A DNA stretch of 40,781 nt from Dehalococcoidales bacterium (GCA_002688105.1 NZBQ01000002.1:72311-113091); one strand, 5' to 3'; positions 1 to 9,994 are shown, counted from the stretch's first letter. Notes: generated from the letters alone by a model not told the origin. Program-made: numbers and translations.

Positions 1-275
1 GGGACGGTAATCCCCGCCAGCTTTTCCACGGCTAAAACATAAGCCAGATTATTGCTCATCGAGGCTAGATAGTCCAGCCTGTCCGTTAGCGGAATAACCC
101 CGGTATAGGTCCGCTCTTCAGCCAGTTTCTCAATGCCGCGGTGTAGATAGCCAAAAACCGGCTCCATATCTACCACGACTTCCCCATCAAGGGTTGCTTT
201 CATACGAAACACCCCGTGAGTGCTGGGGTGTGCCGGACCCAAATTGACCACAAAAGGTTCGGTTTTAATTGCCAT
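1..275 (-). CDS. nuoD: NADH-quinone oxidoreductase subunit D, N-terminal part (truncated by window edge)
   Basis: Reverse-strand reading from ATG at 275: [57 protein letters not shown]..., a characteristic NuoD N-terminus; follows nuoC. Confidence 0.93.
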   Translation of the reverse strand, partial: MAIKTEPFVVNLGPAHPSTHGVFRMKATLDGEVVVDMEPVFGYLHRGIEKLAEERTYTGVIPLTDRLDYLASMSNNLAYVLAVEKLAGITV

Positions 276-715
276 CACCGATAATCCTTACGTAACGGAT
301 GTCCCTTAAATCCCTGCCAGAGGAAGAGACGCTTCAGATTGGGGTGCCCGTCAAAGCTAATCCCCATAAGGTCATAAATCTCCCGCTCCTGCAAATCGGC
401 CCCCCGCCACAAACTGACCATTGAAGGCAGGGTAGGATTGTCCCGTTCATAACACCGGGCCTTCACCACCAGGCTGTGGTTATGCTCCAATGAGGTCAGC
501 TGATACACCACCTCGAAGTAATCGTAATAATCAACCGCAGTAATCGCCGCCAGGTAATTAAAATCAAGACCAGGAGTATCTTTAAGAAAAGTGGCTACTG
601 ATAGCAAGAATTCACTCTTAATCACCAGGCTTTCTTGGCTCGACTCAACAATACTCCCCGGCAACTGTTTCTCCAGTTTATCGGCTATTTCTTTACCGGA
701 AAGAGCTGCAGTCAT
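275..715 (-). CDS. nuoC: NADH-quinone oxidoreductase subunit C
   Basis: 146 aa; ...[43 protein letters not shown] is the 30 kDa subunit signature. Confidence 0.94.
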   Translation of the reverse strand: MTAALSGKEIADKLEKQLPGSIVESSQESLVIKSEFLLSVATFLKDTPGLDFNYLAAITAVDYYDYFEVVYQLTSLEHNHSLVVKARCYERDNPTLPSMVSLWRGADLQEREIYDLMGISFDGHPNLKRLFLWQGFKGHPLRKDYR

Positions 716-718
716 CCC

Positions 719-1330
719 CTACCTACTTTCAGTAACAATACTTTCTTCAGATATTTTGCGTTGAAGCATCCTTATCCCGTAAAGCAAAGCCTCAGGGCGC
801 GGTGGACAACCAGGCACATAGACATCAACCGGAACGATACGGTTATATCCCGGGACCACGTTATAGGATGAACGGAAAATACCGCCGCCGATACCACAGG
901 CACCCATAGCTATCACCCACTTCGGCTCAGCCATCTGGTCATAGATCCGCCTCACCTGGGGAGCCATCTTCCAGGTCAGCGTCCCGGCGGTAATCATCAG
1001 GTCAGCCTGGCGGGGTGAAGCACGGATGACTTCCATACCAAAGCGGGAGATATCAAAACGAGAGGCGGCGGTAGCAATAAACTCAAAAGCACAGCAGGCG
1101 GGAAAGCAAACCACCGGCCACAGTGAAGAGCGCCGTGCCCAGTTAAGCATGGCATCTACCGAAGTCAACAAGATATTGCGGCTCAACTCCTCGTCCAGCC
1201 AACGGTCAGGGTCAGGGATAGGCTGCTGACTACGCTCCTTCAGCGCCTCAATCTGATTACTCTCAGTTTTATCAAGTTTATCAAGCTCAGTAGAAGGGAC
1301 ATATATTCCAGTCTGCTTATCTACTTCCAT
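719..1330 (-). CDS. nuoB: NADH-quinone oxidoreductase subunit B
   Basis: [57 protein letters not shown] motifs; N2 cluster cysteines present. Confidence 0.95.
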   Translation of the reverse strand: MEVDKQTGIYVPSTELDKLDKTESNQIEALKERSQQPIPDPDRWLDEELSRNILLTSVDAMLNWARRSSLWPVVCFPACCAFEFIATAASRFDISRFGMEVIRASPRQADLMITAGTLTWKMAPQVRRIYDQMAEPKWVIAMGACGIGGGIFRSSYNVVPGYNRIVPVDVYVPGCPPRPEALLYGIRMLQRKISEESIVTESR

Positions 1331-1869
1331 TCCAGAGCTCCCTTCCTCCAGGCATAGACATACCCGACCATAATAATGAGAACAAAAATAAGTATGGCAA
1401 TAAAGGCGAAAAGTCCTAATTGCCTAAGCTCCACTGCCCACGGATAGAGAAAAACAACCAGGACGTCGAGAGCAATAAATAACAAGGCATAAAAATAATA
1501 GCGGAAATTGAACTGAACCCACGCCTTACCTACAGTTTCCATACCACATTCGTAGGTAGATTCCTTAACGGGATTAGGATTCCAGGGAATCAAGCGGACA
1601 GACTTAGCCAGTCCAAAACTAATAAATTTAACAAAATCATACATTAAGAGAAGGACAATGTCACTAAGGAAAAGAGAGGTACGACCACTAAGGCGAGCAC
1701 GAACGCGAGAAGGAAAGCTCAAGAAAAAGGGGAGAAGCATTGTAGTAACAGCAAACAAAATGGCAACCGCTAGAAATAACCCGATATGTCCGTAGTTTGC
1801 CAGCAATTGTACTCTCCCTATCTCACAATAGCATTTGTTAATATACCATACCTTACCGAGAAAAGACAA
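1321..1869 (-). CDS. nuoA: NADH-quinone oxidoreductase subunit A (start uncertain; first ~20 aa may be non-coding)
   Basis: [40 protein letters not shown] is a NuoA signature; overlaps nuoB start. Confidence 0.9.
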   Translation of the reverse strand: MSFLGKVWYINKCYCEIGRVQLLANYGHIGLFLAVAILFAVTTMLLPFFLSFPSRVRARLSGRTSLFLSDIVLLLMYDFVKFISFGLAKSVRLIPWNPNPVKESTYECGMETVGKAWVQFNFRYYFYALLFIALDVLVVFLYPWAVELRQLGLFAFIAILIFVLIIMVGYVYAWRKGALEWK

Positions 1870-1975
1870 GGAGTATGGATCAAAAAAATAGTGAAACCCT
1901 ATCTACCAAGTATTTAAGAAAAAGTAAGACTGGTAAATAATCTCACAACTTCCAGCAGTTGACCATATCCAGCCG

Positions 1976-2689
1976 ATGCAGTATCATAATGCGAAGCACG
2001 TGGAAATTATCCCCAAAGTCTATCAGATAACTCACCGAGGCACCAATATAATATTGATTGTTGAAGAAGAGCTAACGCTTATCGATACCGGATTTCGCGG
2101 CAGTTCTCCCCGAATAACAAATTTTATCCACAGCCTTGGGCGTTCCGTTGCCGATATCAGCCTCATTATTATCACCCATAACCACCTTGACCACGCCGGT
2201 GGATTGGCTGAGCTTAAGAAGCTTACTACCGCCAAGGTCGCTGCTCATAAAGACGATATAACTGATAGCGAAAGCCAGTTGCCCTACCCCAGCATCGCTA
2301 GAAAGCTACTGCACCTCCCCCCTTTTTCCATATTACGGCCGCTCCTCTATGCCAGACCGGATGATATTGACATTAATCTAGAAGGTGGCGAGATGTTTAG
2401 CCCGCTAGGCGGACTCCAGGTTATCCATACCCCGGGACATACCACGGGCAGCGTTAGCCTCTTCTCCAGCCAAAAGAAGCTGGCTATTGTCGGTGATGCT
2501 CTGAATAATCGCCAAAATAACCTTCGTTTCCCCCCAAAATTTGTCAGCACTGACTTGGCCCGGGCCATAGAGTCAGTAAAACGGATTGCCCAACTAGATT
2601 TTGACATTCTATGCTTCGGTCATGGCAAGCCGCTAACCAAGGACGCCTTAATCAAGGTGCACGACTTGATAAAGAAGCACGAACTATGA
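1976..2689 (+). CDS. MBL-fold metallo-hydrolase
   Basis: THNHLDHAGG (HxHxDH), HTPGHTTGSVSLF, VGDAL motifs. Confidence 0.9.
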   Translation: MQYHNAKHVEIIPKVYQITHRGTNIILIVEEELTLIDTGFRGSSPRITNFIHSLGRSVADISLIIITHNHLDHAGGLAELKKLTTAKVAAHKDDITDSESQLPYPSIARKLLHLPPFSILRPLLYARPDDIDINLEGGEMFSPLGGLQVIHTPGHTTGSVSLFSSQKKLAIVGDALNNRQNNLRFPPKFVSTDLARAIESVKRIAQLDFDILCFGHGKPLTKDALIKVHDLIKKHEL

Positions 2690-2750
2690 TTAAATTCCCA
2701 TTGTTTATTCTGGTATATAATATAACCGGGCCAATGGTAGCAATAAAGGA

Positions 2751-3338
2751 ATGAAGGCAAATAAAAAAGCCTTCATATTAAGTATGCGAGTTATTGCTGG
2801 CAAAGCCAAAGGGCATCAACTTAAAGTACCGAAGAGAACTAATACTCGTCCAGCTACAGATTTAGTGCGGGGAGCGATATTTTCCATTCTGGAAAATATT
2901 ACCAGCGATTGGGCACAGGTGCTTGATTTATTCTCTGGCAGCGGAGCCTTAGGCATTGAGGCGCTAAGCCGCGGTGCCGGTTGGGTTGACTTTGTTGAAC
3001 AAAACTCCAGATGTTGTGGTATAATTAGACAAAATTTAGAAAAGACAAAGCTGGCAGCTAAGGCTCACCTATATTGCTGCAGTGTAGCCAAAGCGCTTTC
3101 TTTCCTTGATAAGGAGTACAGCATAATACTGATGGACCCTCCCTACTCTGACCCATCTATAAGCAATATAGTGACCCGACTAGCCACCTCTAAGCTGGTG
3201 GGAACAAGTTCAATTTTAGTGGTAACGCACTCTTCCCGTCTTCCCCTAAATGCAACATATCCACCATTAAACCTCATTAAGGAGCACCGCCACGGTGACA
3301 GCTGCATTGCCGTATACCAGAAGGAGAACAAGTCTTGA
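2751..3338 (+). CDS. rsmD: 16S rRNA (guanine966-N2)-methyltransferase RsmD (start may be the Met at 2784)
   Basis: MRVIAGKAKGHQLKVP...TRPATDLVRGAIFSIL, DLFSGSGALGIEALSRGA, LMDPPY. Confidence 0.92.
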   Translation: MKANKKAFILSMRVIAGKAKGHQLKVPKRTNTRPATDLVRGAIFSILENITSDWAQVLDLFSGSGALGIEALSRGAGWVDFVEQNSRCCGIIRQNLEKTKLAAKAHLYCCSVAKALSFLDKEYSIILMDPPYSDPSISNIVTRLATSKLVGTSSILVVTHSSRLPLNATYPPLNLIKEHRHGDSCIAVYQKENKS

Positions 3339-3814
3339 CTATTGCTATCTACCCGGGTAGCTTTGACCCCATAACCAACGGGCACCTTGATATCGCTACC
3401 CGATCCGCTAAGCTTTTTGATAAGCTAATCATTGGTGTCTACGATGTCCCGGGCAAGCGTCTTCTATTCACTACCGCCGAGAGGATAGAAATGGCAAGGC
3501 AGGCAGTTATCGGCTTACCTAGCGTCGAGGTAGAACCCTTTGCCGGGCTTACCGTTAGCTTTGCCAAGAAGGTAAAGGCGCAGGTAATAGTGCGAGGACT
3601 GAGAATGAGCGCTGACTTCGAGAAGGAATTCGATATGGCAATGATGAATAAAAGACTATTCCCTGAGCTAGAGCTGGTTTGTCTAATGTCATCCCTGGAA
3701 TACCAGTTCCTTAGCTCCAGCCTGCTCAAGGAAGCTGCCAATCTGGGCGGTAACATTGACGACCTTGTCCCCAAACACGTGGCGGTAGCTCTAAAAAACA
3801 AAATCAGGAGGTAA
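3335..3814 (+). CDS. coaD: Phosphopantetheine adenylyltransferase
   Basis: IAIYPGSFDPITNGHLDIATRSAKLFD; VRGLRMSADFEKEFDMAMMN; overlaps the end of rsmD. Confidence 0.96.
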   Translation: MTIAIYPGSFDPITNGHLDIATRSAKLFDKLIIGVYDVPGKRLLFTTAERIEMARQAVIGLPSVEVEPFAGLTVSFAKKVKAQVIVRGLRMSADFEKEFDMAMMNKRLFPELELVCLMSSLEYQFLSSSLLKEAANLGGNIDDLVPKHVAVALKNKIRR

Positions 3815-3821
3815 AATATAT

Positions 3822-4088
3822 ATGGCCTACATAATCACCGACGAATGTATTAGTTGCGGAGCCTGCGAACCGGAATGTCCAAGCCAAGCCATCAGCGAAG
3901 GGGAAACAATCTATGGTATTGACCCCGATAAGTGTACTGAGTGCGTTGGTTCCCACGAAGCATCCCAGTGCGCCGAGGTGTGCCCCGTAGATTGCTGTAT
4001 CCTTGACCCAAAGCATGTAGAAAGTCGGGAGCAACTACTGGAAAAGTGGAAGCGATTACATCCAGGGGAAACTCCATCCACTACCTGA
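3822..4088 (+). CDS. 4Fe-4S ferredoxin
   Basis: CISCGACEPECPSQAI and CTECVGSHEASQCAEVCPVDCC: two 4Fe-4S motifs of the YfhL/Alvin type. Confidence 0.93.
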   Translation: MAYIITDECISCGACEPECPSQAISEGETIYGIDPDKCTECVGSHEASQCAEVCPVDCCILDPKHVESREQLLEKWKRLHPGETPSTT

Positions 4089-4254
4089 CATTAACCCACC
4101 TACAGGGTAAACCATTAATCTATAAGCCAGTTAATAATTAACTTCCAGGTGCGGTAGCTACGGCATTAACCCCAGGGAAAGTTCCAGCACATTTAATCTG
4201 TCCACTCCTCTAGGTAAGCGAGTGATATGCTGTTTGTTGTTTAGGAGTGGATAA

Positions 4255-4740
4255 TTATTGGAAGAAAGAACGGATGCCATCAAACTCAGCGGGGAGCAGA
4301 GCCAGCACCATCGGGAAGCGGTCTAATAGCAAAGTAGCTATCCCTGATTCGGCTATAGCCCCGGCGCCTAAAAGCTTGACCCAAATAGCTAAAATGGCAC
4401 CACAGAATATAGCACCCAGCACAAAACCAATGATAGCGCCAGCCAGATGATTAGCCCAACCCAGCATTATTGCCGAAGCTGCCCACTTTAACAACTGGGC
4501 AAGCAAAGCCGCTACTATCATCACCCCAATAAATATAATGGCAAAGGCAACAACCTTAGCCACACTAGCCTGGGAAATAAAAGTTAGTTGCTCGGAAAGG
4601 GGAACATAGTAGCGCCCCGCCAGAACTACCCCGACTATTAATCCAGCCAGGGTTAGCACCGCTTTTATAACTCCCTTCTTCAGCCCAACGAAGGTAGAAA
4701 TACCTATAACCACTATGATAACTATATCAAGCCAGTTCAT
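4255..4740 (-). CDS. CvpA family membrane protein
   Basis: MNWLDIVIIVVIGISTFVGLKKGVIKAVLTLAGLIVGVVLAGRYY, four hydrophobic segments, typical CvpA N-terminus. Confidence 0.85.
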   Translation of the reverse strand: MNWLDIVIIVVIGISTFVGLKKGVIKAVLTLAGLIVGVVLAGRYYVPLSEQLTFISQASVAKVVAFAIIFIGVMIVAALLAQLLKWAASAIMLGWANHLAGAIIGFVLGAIFCGAILAIWVKLLGAGAIAESGIATLLLDRFPMVLALLPAEFDGIRSFFQ

Positions 4741-4756
4741 AGAATTTGTTTATCAA

Positions 4757-4832
4757 CCTCTCCCCCTTAGTCCCCCTCTCCTTCAAAGGAGAGGGGGAAA
4801 GACAGGTTGTGAAGGGGCTTCGCCCATTCACC
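4757..4832 (+). repeat. Dispersed two-hairpin intergenic repeat, copy 1
   Basis: CCCCCTCTCCTT-CA-AAGGAGAGGGGG (4772-4797) followed by GTGAAGGGGCTTCGCCCATTCAC. Confidence 0.8.
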
Positions 4833-4851
4833 CTACTTTTAATATTTTCTG

Positions 4852-6102
4852 TCATCCATAGTGTAACGCATCAATGGGGTTCAGTCTAGCCGCCCTCATT
4901 GCCGGGTATATACCGGAGGCAAGACCAATAAACACTGACACTGAGATAGCCAGAATCACAATATCCGGCGACACTACGGCGTGAATCGTCATCCCCCCAA
5001 CATCTACTCGAGAAATCAACCTTGATAAAACCCAACCGCCGGTAACCCCGATGCCGCCCCCGACAAAGCTCAGCATGGCCGCCTCAAGCAGGAACTGAAG
5101 CAGGATATCCCTTCGCTTAGCCCCAACTGCCTTACGAACACCTATCTCCCGGGTGCGCTCAGTTACCGAGACCAGCATAATATTCATAATGCCAATGCTA
5201 GCCACCAGCAGTGAGATACTGGCAATAGCTCCCAGAAATATGGTAAATACCCCGGTCACCTGAGTCACAAAGCCCAATACCTGCTCCTGACTAACAATAG
5301 CAAAATCGTTCTTCTCATCATCAGCTATACGGTGGCGCTTCTTCAAAATCGCCTCCGCATCCTCCGTTACCCCATCTATGGCATCAGCACTGGCTACCTT
5401 AATACTGATTGAGGCTACTGCATCCTCACCGCTGGCCGTCCGCTGCGGAAACAGTCTGGTCTGAAAGGTGGTTATCGGTGTTACCACTATATTATCCAAG
5501 CTTACTCCCATCATTGCCCCACCCTTAGGCTCAAGAACACCAATGACGGTAAAGCGTTGTCCCTTCATTTTAACCCTTTGCTCGATAGGATTATCAAAAC
5601 CGAACAGGTCTTCAGCTACTTCGCTCCCCAATACTGCCACCCTGTCCCTTGAGGCTACATCCCTATCAACGATAAACTGACCCAAAGCCAGGGAATGATT
5701 GTATACCTCCAGGTATTCAGGGGTAGACCCGTGGATCATAGCCGTTTTGCTTTCACCGTCAGCGGTTACTTGAACAAAGTTTTCATTTACCGGGAGTACC
5801 GCCGCCGCTGAGCGAATATGCCCTAAAGCCTCAGCGTCATCCAGAGTGAGAGTAGGTGCAGCGAATCGCGGTGATAATCCAGCAAATCCCTCCACTTCAG
5901 GTGAGCGAGGGACGACATTAAGTACATTGGTGCCCATCTGTTCAAAGGTAGAGGTGACGCTAGCCTCAGCTCCTCTCCCAACCGACATCAGGGTGATTAC
6001 CGCCCCCACCCCGATGATGATGCCGAGCATGGTCAGTGAGGAGCGCAACTTATTAGCCGACAGCGCCCTTATGGCAATAACAAAAAAGTCGATAAGCTTC
6101 AC
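4852..6102 (-). CDS. ABC transporter permease, MacB type (FtsX domain)
   Basis: ALSANKLRSSLTMLGIIIGVGAVITLMSVG ... MNIMLVSVTERTREIGVRKAVGAKRRDILLQFLLEA. Confidence 0.93.
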   Translation of the reverse strand: MKLIDFFVIAIRALSANKLRSSLTMLGIIIGVGAVITLMSVGRGAEASVTSTFEQMGTNVLNVVPRSPEVEGFAGLSPRFAAPTLTLDDAEALGHIRSAAAVLPVNENFVQVTADGESKTAMIHGSTPEYLEVYNHSLALGQFIVDRDVASRDRVAVLGSEVAEDLFGFDNPIEQRVKMKGQRFTVIGVLEPKGGAMMGVSLDNIVVTPITTFQTRLFPQRTASGEDAVASISIKVASADAIDGVTEDAEAILKKRHRIADDEKNDFAIVSQEQVLGFVTQVTGVFTIFLGAIASISLLVASIGIMNIMLVSVTERTREIGVRKAVGAKRRDILLQFLLEAAMLSFVGGGIGVTGGWVLSRLISRVDVGGMTIHAVVSPDIVILAISVSVFIGLASGIYPAMRAARLNPIDALHYG

Positions 6103-6141
6103 TTATAATTTCCTTGACAGTGATAAGTAACGACGAGCTGA

Positions 6142-6813
6142 CTAAGTAGCCTTCTCATCACTGATAATCTCCCCATCCACAAGGCGAATGATGCGCTGGG
6201 CTTTAGTGGCAACATCCATTTCATGAGTAATCACGACCACAGTGATACCCTCCCGGTGAAGCTGCTGAAAGATAGAGACAATCTCGGCACCGGCAACACT
6301 GTCCAGATTACCGGTGGGCTCATCGGCTAGAATGAGGGCCGGATTATTGACCAGTGCCCGGGCTATAGCCACCCGCTGCCGCTCCCCACCCGATAGCTCG
6401 GTGGGCTTATGCTTAGCCCTCGCCGCCAATCCCACCCGTTCTAATGCCTCCATAGCCCGCTTGTGCTTCTGACGGCTGCCACTATAGATGAGAGGCAGCT
6501 CCACATTTGATAAAGCACTAGCCCGGGATAAGAGGTTATACTCCTGAAAGACGAAACCCAATTGTTTATTTCTCATCTCAGCTAGCTTATTATCATTAAG
6601 CCGGCTGACATCAGCCCCATCAAAGAGGTAACTACCTGAGGTAGGCCTGTCCAGACAACCGATTACATTGAGCAAAGTGGATTTACCCGAACCCGAGGCA
6701 CCGATAATGGAAACTATCTCCCCTCGTTTGATAGAGAGGGTTATACCCCGGAGGGCATAAATCTCCACCTTCCCCATTTTGTAAATCTTGGTGATGTTTC
6801 CCAGTTCAATCAT
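6142..6813 (-). CDS. ABC transporter ATP-binding protein, MacB/LolD type
   Basis: Walker [10 protein letters not shown], signature [19 protein letters not shown], Walker [13 protein letters not shown]. Confidence 0.95.
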   Translation of the reverse strand: MIELGNITKIYKMGKVEIYALRGITLSIKRGEIVSIIGASGSGKSTLLNVIGCLDRPTSGSYLFDGADVSRLNDNKLAEMRNKQLGFVFQEYNLLSRASALSNVELPLIYSGSRQKHKRAMEALERVGLAARAKHKPTELSGGERQRVAIARALVNNPALILADEPTGNLDSVAGAEIVSIFQQLHREGITVVVITHEMDVATKAQRIIRLVDGEIISDEKAT

Positions 6814-6832
6814 ATTTCTAATTCATTAAGAC

Positions 6833-8293
6833 TCAGTCGCCAAAAAAGAATCCACCCGATGGCTCTGGCTTGGCTGAAGTCTCTATTACCACTAACTCGC
6901 CTTCATGAAGCCCAGCTACAATTTCAGTCTGATAGCCATCGCTTATGCCCACCACCACCGATTGTTCCTGAATCTGCTCATCGACCATAACCTCAACCAC
7001 CGGATTACCCTCATCATCATTTTTGATAGTCCGATTCGGCACCAGCAAAATATTGCTCCGTTCATCAACTACAAGTTCAGCCGTAGCACTCATACCGCTC
7101 TTAAGACCAGAACCCTGCGGAACATCAAAATCAATAGTAACCTCATACAATACTACGTCAGATTCCTCGATAGACACCGGATTAATATAAGCAACCTCAC
7201 CCTCAAGCTGAAGTTCCGGCAGGGCGTCTACCTCAATAACGGCTCTCTGGTTTAGCTCTACGCTGGGTATATCTATCTCATCCAACTTCGCTTTCAGCCT
7301 TATAATGGTGGGGTCAATTATCTCAATGATAGTGGTAGTGGCGTAGTTCACCGATGATAGCTTATCCCCTTCCTTAACATTCACTGCAGAGATAACGCCG
7401 CCAAAGGGGGCAAGTATCACCGTCTTTTCCAAGTCAGTTTTAGCTTTATCCAAATCATTCTTAGCTTTATCCAGGTCATTCTTAGCTTCATCCAGGTCAT
7501 TCTTAGCTTCATCCAGGTCATTCTTAGCTTTATCTACAGCTATTTGGGCTTTGTCCACGACTATCTGGGCGGCTCTTATCGTCCAATAGGTCTCACTGGG
7601 GACAACCCCTTGGCCAAGCCCGGCAGCCAGCTTGGATTCAGCTTCAGCCAACCTTTCTTGAGCTAGTCTTAGACTCTCCTTCATTTTAGCCATATCGTAC
7701 GGTTCTCCCTCTAATCCCAACACCAGTTCCTCCCGAGCCTCCTTTATTTTATTCTCAGCAATACGAACCTCGCCTAAAGACTCAGGGAGAACGAAGGCAA
7801 AGGTGAGAAACGGATAGGGGGTAGTTAATTGGGCCAAGCTGTTTGCCGCCGATTCCAAGTCCATCTCGACCGTTTTGATGTCTAGCTCCTCTGTCTTCAC
7901 CCCGTGCTCTGCTGTCGTCACCCCGTGCTCTGCTGTCGTCACCTCTTGCTCTGCTGTCGTCACCTCTTGCTCCAAGGAGGTAGTATCAAGACTTGCCAGC
8001 ATCTGCCCCTTAACTACACTATCATCTTCATTAACATTTATCTCAATTATCGTGCCGCTAGTGCCAAAGGTGAGTTCCCGGTGCCAGGGCAAGGACAGGT
8101 TACCCTCCGCAGTAACACTCAGCACGATATCACCCCGGGTTACCTCAACTCGCTGCTGTTGAACCTCGGGACCTCCTCCTCCACCACAAGCAGTAAGACC
8201 AACCAAAACCAGACATAGCAGCAAAGCCACTACAATTCGCCAACTTTTCACCTTAAAACCTCCTATCCAAAAGAACGACGGCATATAGCTCAT
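6833..8293 (-). CDS. Efflux periplasmic-adaptor-like lipoprotein (HlyD/MacA family) with extended coiled-coil hairpin
   Basis: Lipobox LVGLTAC near N-terminus; biotinyl-lipoyl-like halves (LSLPWHRELTFGTSGTIIEINV ... ILAPFGGVISAVNVKEGD) flanking heptad-rich arms; in operon with ABC ATPase/permease. Confidence 0.9.
   Translation of the reverse strand: MSYMPSFFWIGGFKVKSWRIVVALLLCLVLVGLTACGGGGGPEVQQQRVEVTRGDIVLSVTAEGNLSLPWHRELTFGTSGTIIEINVNEDDSVVKGQMLASLDTTSLEQEVTTAEQEVTTAEHGVTTAEHGVKTEELDIKTVEMDLESAANSLAQLTTPYPFLTFAFVLPESLGEVRIAENKIKEAREELVLGLEGEPYDMAKMKESLRLAQERLAEAESKLAAGLGQGVVPSETYWTIRAAQIVVDKAQIAVDKAKNDLDEAKNDLDEAKNDLDKAKNDLDKAKTDLEKTVILAPFGGVISAVNVKEGDKLSSVNYATTTIIEIIDPTIIRLKAKLDEIDIPSVELNQRAVIEVDALPELQLEGEVAYINPVSIEESDVVLYEVTIDFDVPQGSGLKSGMSATAELVVDERSNILLVPNRTIKNDDEGNPVVEVMVDEQIQEQSVVVGISDGYQTEIVAGLHEGELVVIETSAKPEPSGGFFFGD
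7428..7555 (-). repeat. 21-bp tandem repeat encoding heptads (KAKNDLD/EAKNDLD) in the adaptor coiled coil
   Basis: Repeated unit AGGTCATTCTTAGCTTCATCC and variants. Confidence 0.85.
7892..7975 (-). repeat. 21-bp tandem repeat encoding heptads (VTTAEQE/VTTAEHG) in the opposite arm of the adaptor coiled coil
   Basis: Repeated unit GTCACC(C/T)C(G/T)TGCTCTGCTGTC, about four copies. Confidence 0.85.
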
Positions 8294-8295
8294 TC

Positions 8296-8793
8296 CTATC
8301 GGGTGATCTCGCTTGTTGCTTGCTTTTCCCTGCGTCTTTGTTCCCAGCGCTCCAGCAAGGCTGGGTATTCCCGCTCAAAAAAGACATACATGTCGCGCAT
8401 CTCCTCCAATCCCTGTCGGGTCAGAGGAGCTTTGCCCTCCAGCAGTTCCAGCCCGCGTTCGGCGAGCTTCCGAAGTATTGTAACCCGCTCTACGCCTTGC
8501 TTTAGCGAGTGCTGAAAAGCACCGGGCCTAATACGGAAGTAATCGCGCCGCACGCCGGGCAGGCTGATACGCTCAATCAAGCCAACCTGGATAAGAAGAC
8601 GAGTCGTGGTGCTGATTGAACCCTTGCTGGCCATCAGGGCTTCCGCCAGTTCATCTAAGGATTGATGCGGTGGGTCAGAGAGCAGAAGCCAGCCTAGAAT
8701 GCGTCCTGCCATTCGAGGCATGCCAGACTGCTCGAAAAAGAGACCGACCTCTTCCACAAAGTACTTCTCTTTAAGCCGTAGCTCATTGTTCAT
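8296..8793 (-). CDS. GbsR/MarR-family transcriptional regulator
   Basis: FVEEVGLFFEQSGMPRMAGRILGWLLLSDPPHQSLDELAEALMASKGSISTTTRLLIQVGLIERI...GVRRDYFRI: wHTH of GbsR type; first gene of the efflux operon. Confidence 0.88.
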   Translation of the reverse strand: MNNELRLKEKYFVEEVGLFFEQSGMPRMAGRILGWLLLSDPPHQSLDELAEALMASKGSISTTTRLLIQVGLIERISLPGVRRDYFRIRPGAFQHSLKQGVERVTILRKLAERGLELLEGKAPLTRQGLEEMRDMYVFFEREYPALLERWEQRRREKQATSEITR

Positions 8794-8832
8794 CTCACGC
8801 CCCCTGGGGAATTAATTCTAACCTAGAAAATT

Positions 8833-8861
8833 ATTATAATATATATTGTATATTTTGTCAA
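8833..8861 (-). promoter_or_regulatory. Consensus sigma70-type promoter of the GbsR/efflux operon
   Basis: Reverse strand TTGACA-(17 nt)-TATAAT; both hexamers exact consensus with 17-nt spacer, -10 about 40 nt upstream of ATG at 8793. Confidence 0.75.
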
Positions 8862-8922
8862 CACTGAATATACTGAATTTTATAAAGGCACGGCAAAATT
8901 TCCGGGGAACCACCAAGCTATT

Positions 8923-9171
8923 TCAAGGTAGTAAATTGGCAATCAGTTGAAGTATTATGATGACTACCAGAGGAGTAAAATCAAACATAACAGCCCTGGG
9001 GGTAATACGGCGCAATGGCCTAAGAAATGACTCGGTGATTTGGAACAGAACCATAAACAGGCGGTTGGTTGGACTCAGCGAAAACTAGGACAGAATAACC
9101 CTCAAGATAATAGCCAGAGTAAGCACCTCACACAGAAACCTGATAAAGGTTAAAAAATTGCCACTGCTGCC
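8923..9171 (-). pseudogene. YggT family membrane protein, apparent pseudogene (in-frame TAG, no standard start codon)
   Basis: Reverse translation: GSSGNFLTFIRFLCEVLTLAIILRVILS*FSLSPTNRLFMVLFQITESFLRPLRRITPRAVMFDFTPLVVIIILQLIANLLP*; matches the YggT pattern RVxLSWFxxxPxNxLxxxLxxITExxLxPLRRIxP; lies immediately downstream of proC. Confidence 0.78.
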
Positions 9172-9975
9172 CTACCCGCCTAATTTTTCAGCTTTGTTAT
9201 AGGCAGCCCTTACCGCCTGTCCGATCAGGTCAGAGAATCCCCCCTTCTCCAACCGGAGCAGAGCCTCAGCCGTAGTGCCGCCCGGCGAAGTAACCATCCT
9301 CCGCAATTCCGCCGGCGGCTTGCCTGACCTCTGGATAAAGTGCCCAGAACCCAGCAATGTCTGTAACACTAGCTCCTGTGCCATATCCGAAGGCAGACCA
9401 ATATCCACTGCCGCCTTAACCAGCGATTCCACCATAAGAAAAATATAAGCCGGACCGCTACCACTCACCGCGGTAACCATATCCATATACTTCTCATCGT
9501 CAACATAAATCTCTTTACCCATCGCCCCAAGTATTGAGCCTGCCCAGCCCCGCTGCGACTCGGTTACCTCCGGGGTAGCTGTCCACACACTTATGCCCTC
9601 TCCAATCTGGGCTGGTGTATTAGACATAGCCCGAACTACACGACTATGGTTTAGCCCCCGACATAAAGTATCAATCCTTGCCCCAGCAACGATAGATAAT
9701 ACCAGCTGAGCCGAGCTAAGCCGACCTTTAAGTTCAGCCATTACCCCACCCAGATGCTGGGGTTTAACGGCAAGAACTACCACCTCGCCCCTGGTTACAA
9801 CCTGACGATTATCGTTCATCACCGCCACGCCGTATTTCTGCTCAAGACATTGACAACAAGCCTCGTCCACATCACTGACTGAGACAGCCTGTGCCAGACT
9901 CAGTCCCTTATTCAGAACCGCCGATAACATTGCCTCCCCCATATTCCCACCACCAATAAAAGTTATTTTCATCAT
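9172..9975 (-). CDS. proC: Pyrroline-5-carboxylate reductase
   Basis: ITFIGGGNMGEAML ... VVLAVKPQHL ... VRAMSNTPAQIGEG ... AVSGSGPAYIFLMVESL ... MVTSPGGTTAEAL. Confidence 0.96.
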   Translation of the reverse strand: MMKITFIGGGNMGEAMLSAVLNKGLSLAQAVSVSDVDEACCQCLEQKYGVAVMNDNRQVVTRGEVVVLAVKPQHLGGVMAELKGRLSSAQLVLSIVAGARIDTLCRGLNHSRVVRAMSNTPAQIGEGISVWTATPEVTESQRGWAGSILGAMGKEIYVDDEKYMDMVTAVSGSGPAYIFLMVESLVKAAVDIGLPSDMAQELVLQTLLGSGHFIQRSGKPPAELRRMVTSPGGTTAEALLRLEKGGFSDLIGQAVRAAYNKAEKLGG

Positions 9976-9994
9976 ATCCGTAACCTATCTACCC

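Noticed and set aside
4480-4740. Possible colicin/bacteriocin function for the CvpA-like gene
   Set aside because: The CvpA family name is historical; nothing in the window supports a bacteriocin system.
7428-7975. Possible CRISPR array because of evenly spaced repeats
   Set aside because: Repeats are contiguous 21-bp units inside a coding frame with no unique spacers; no cas genes in the window.
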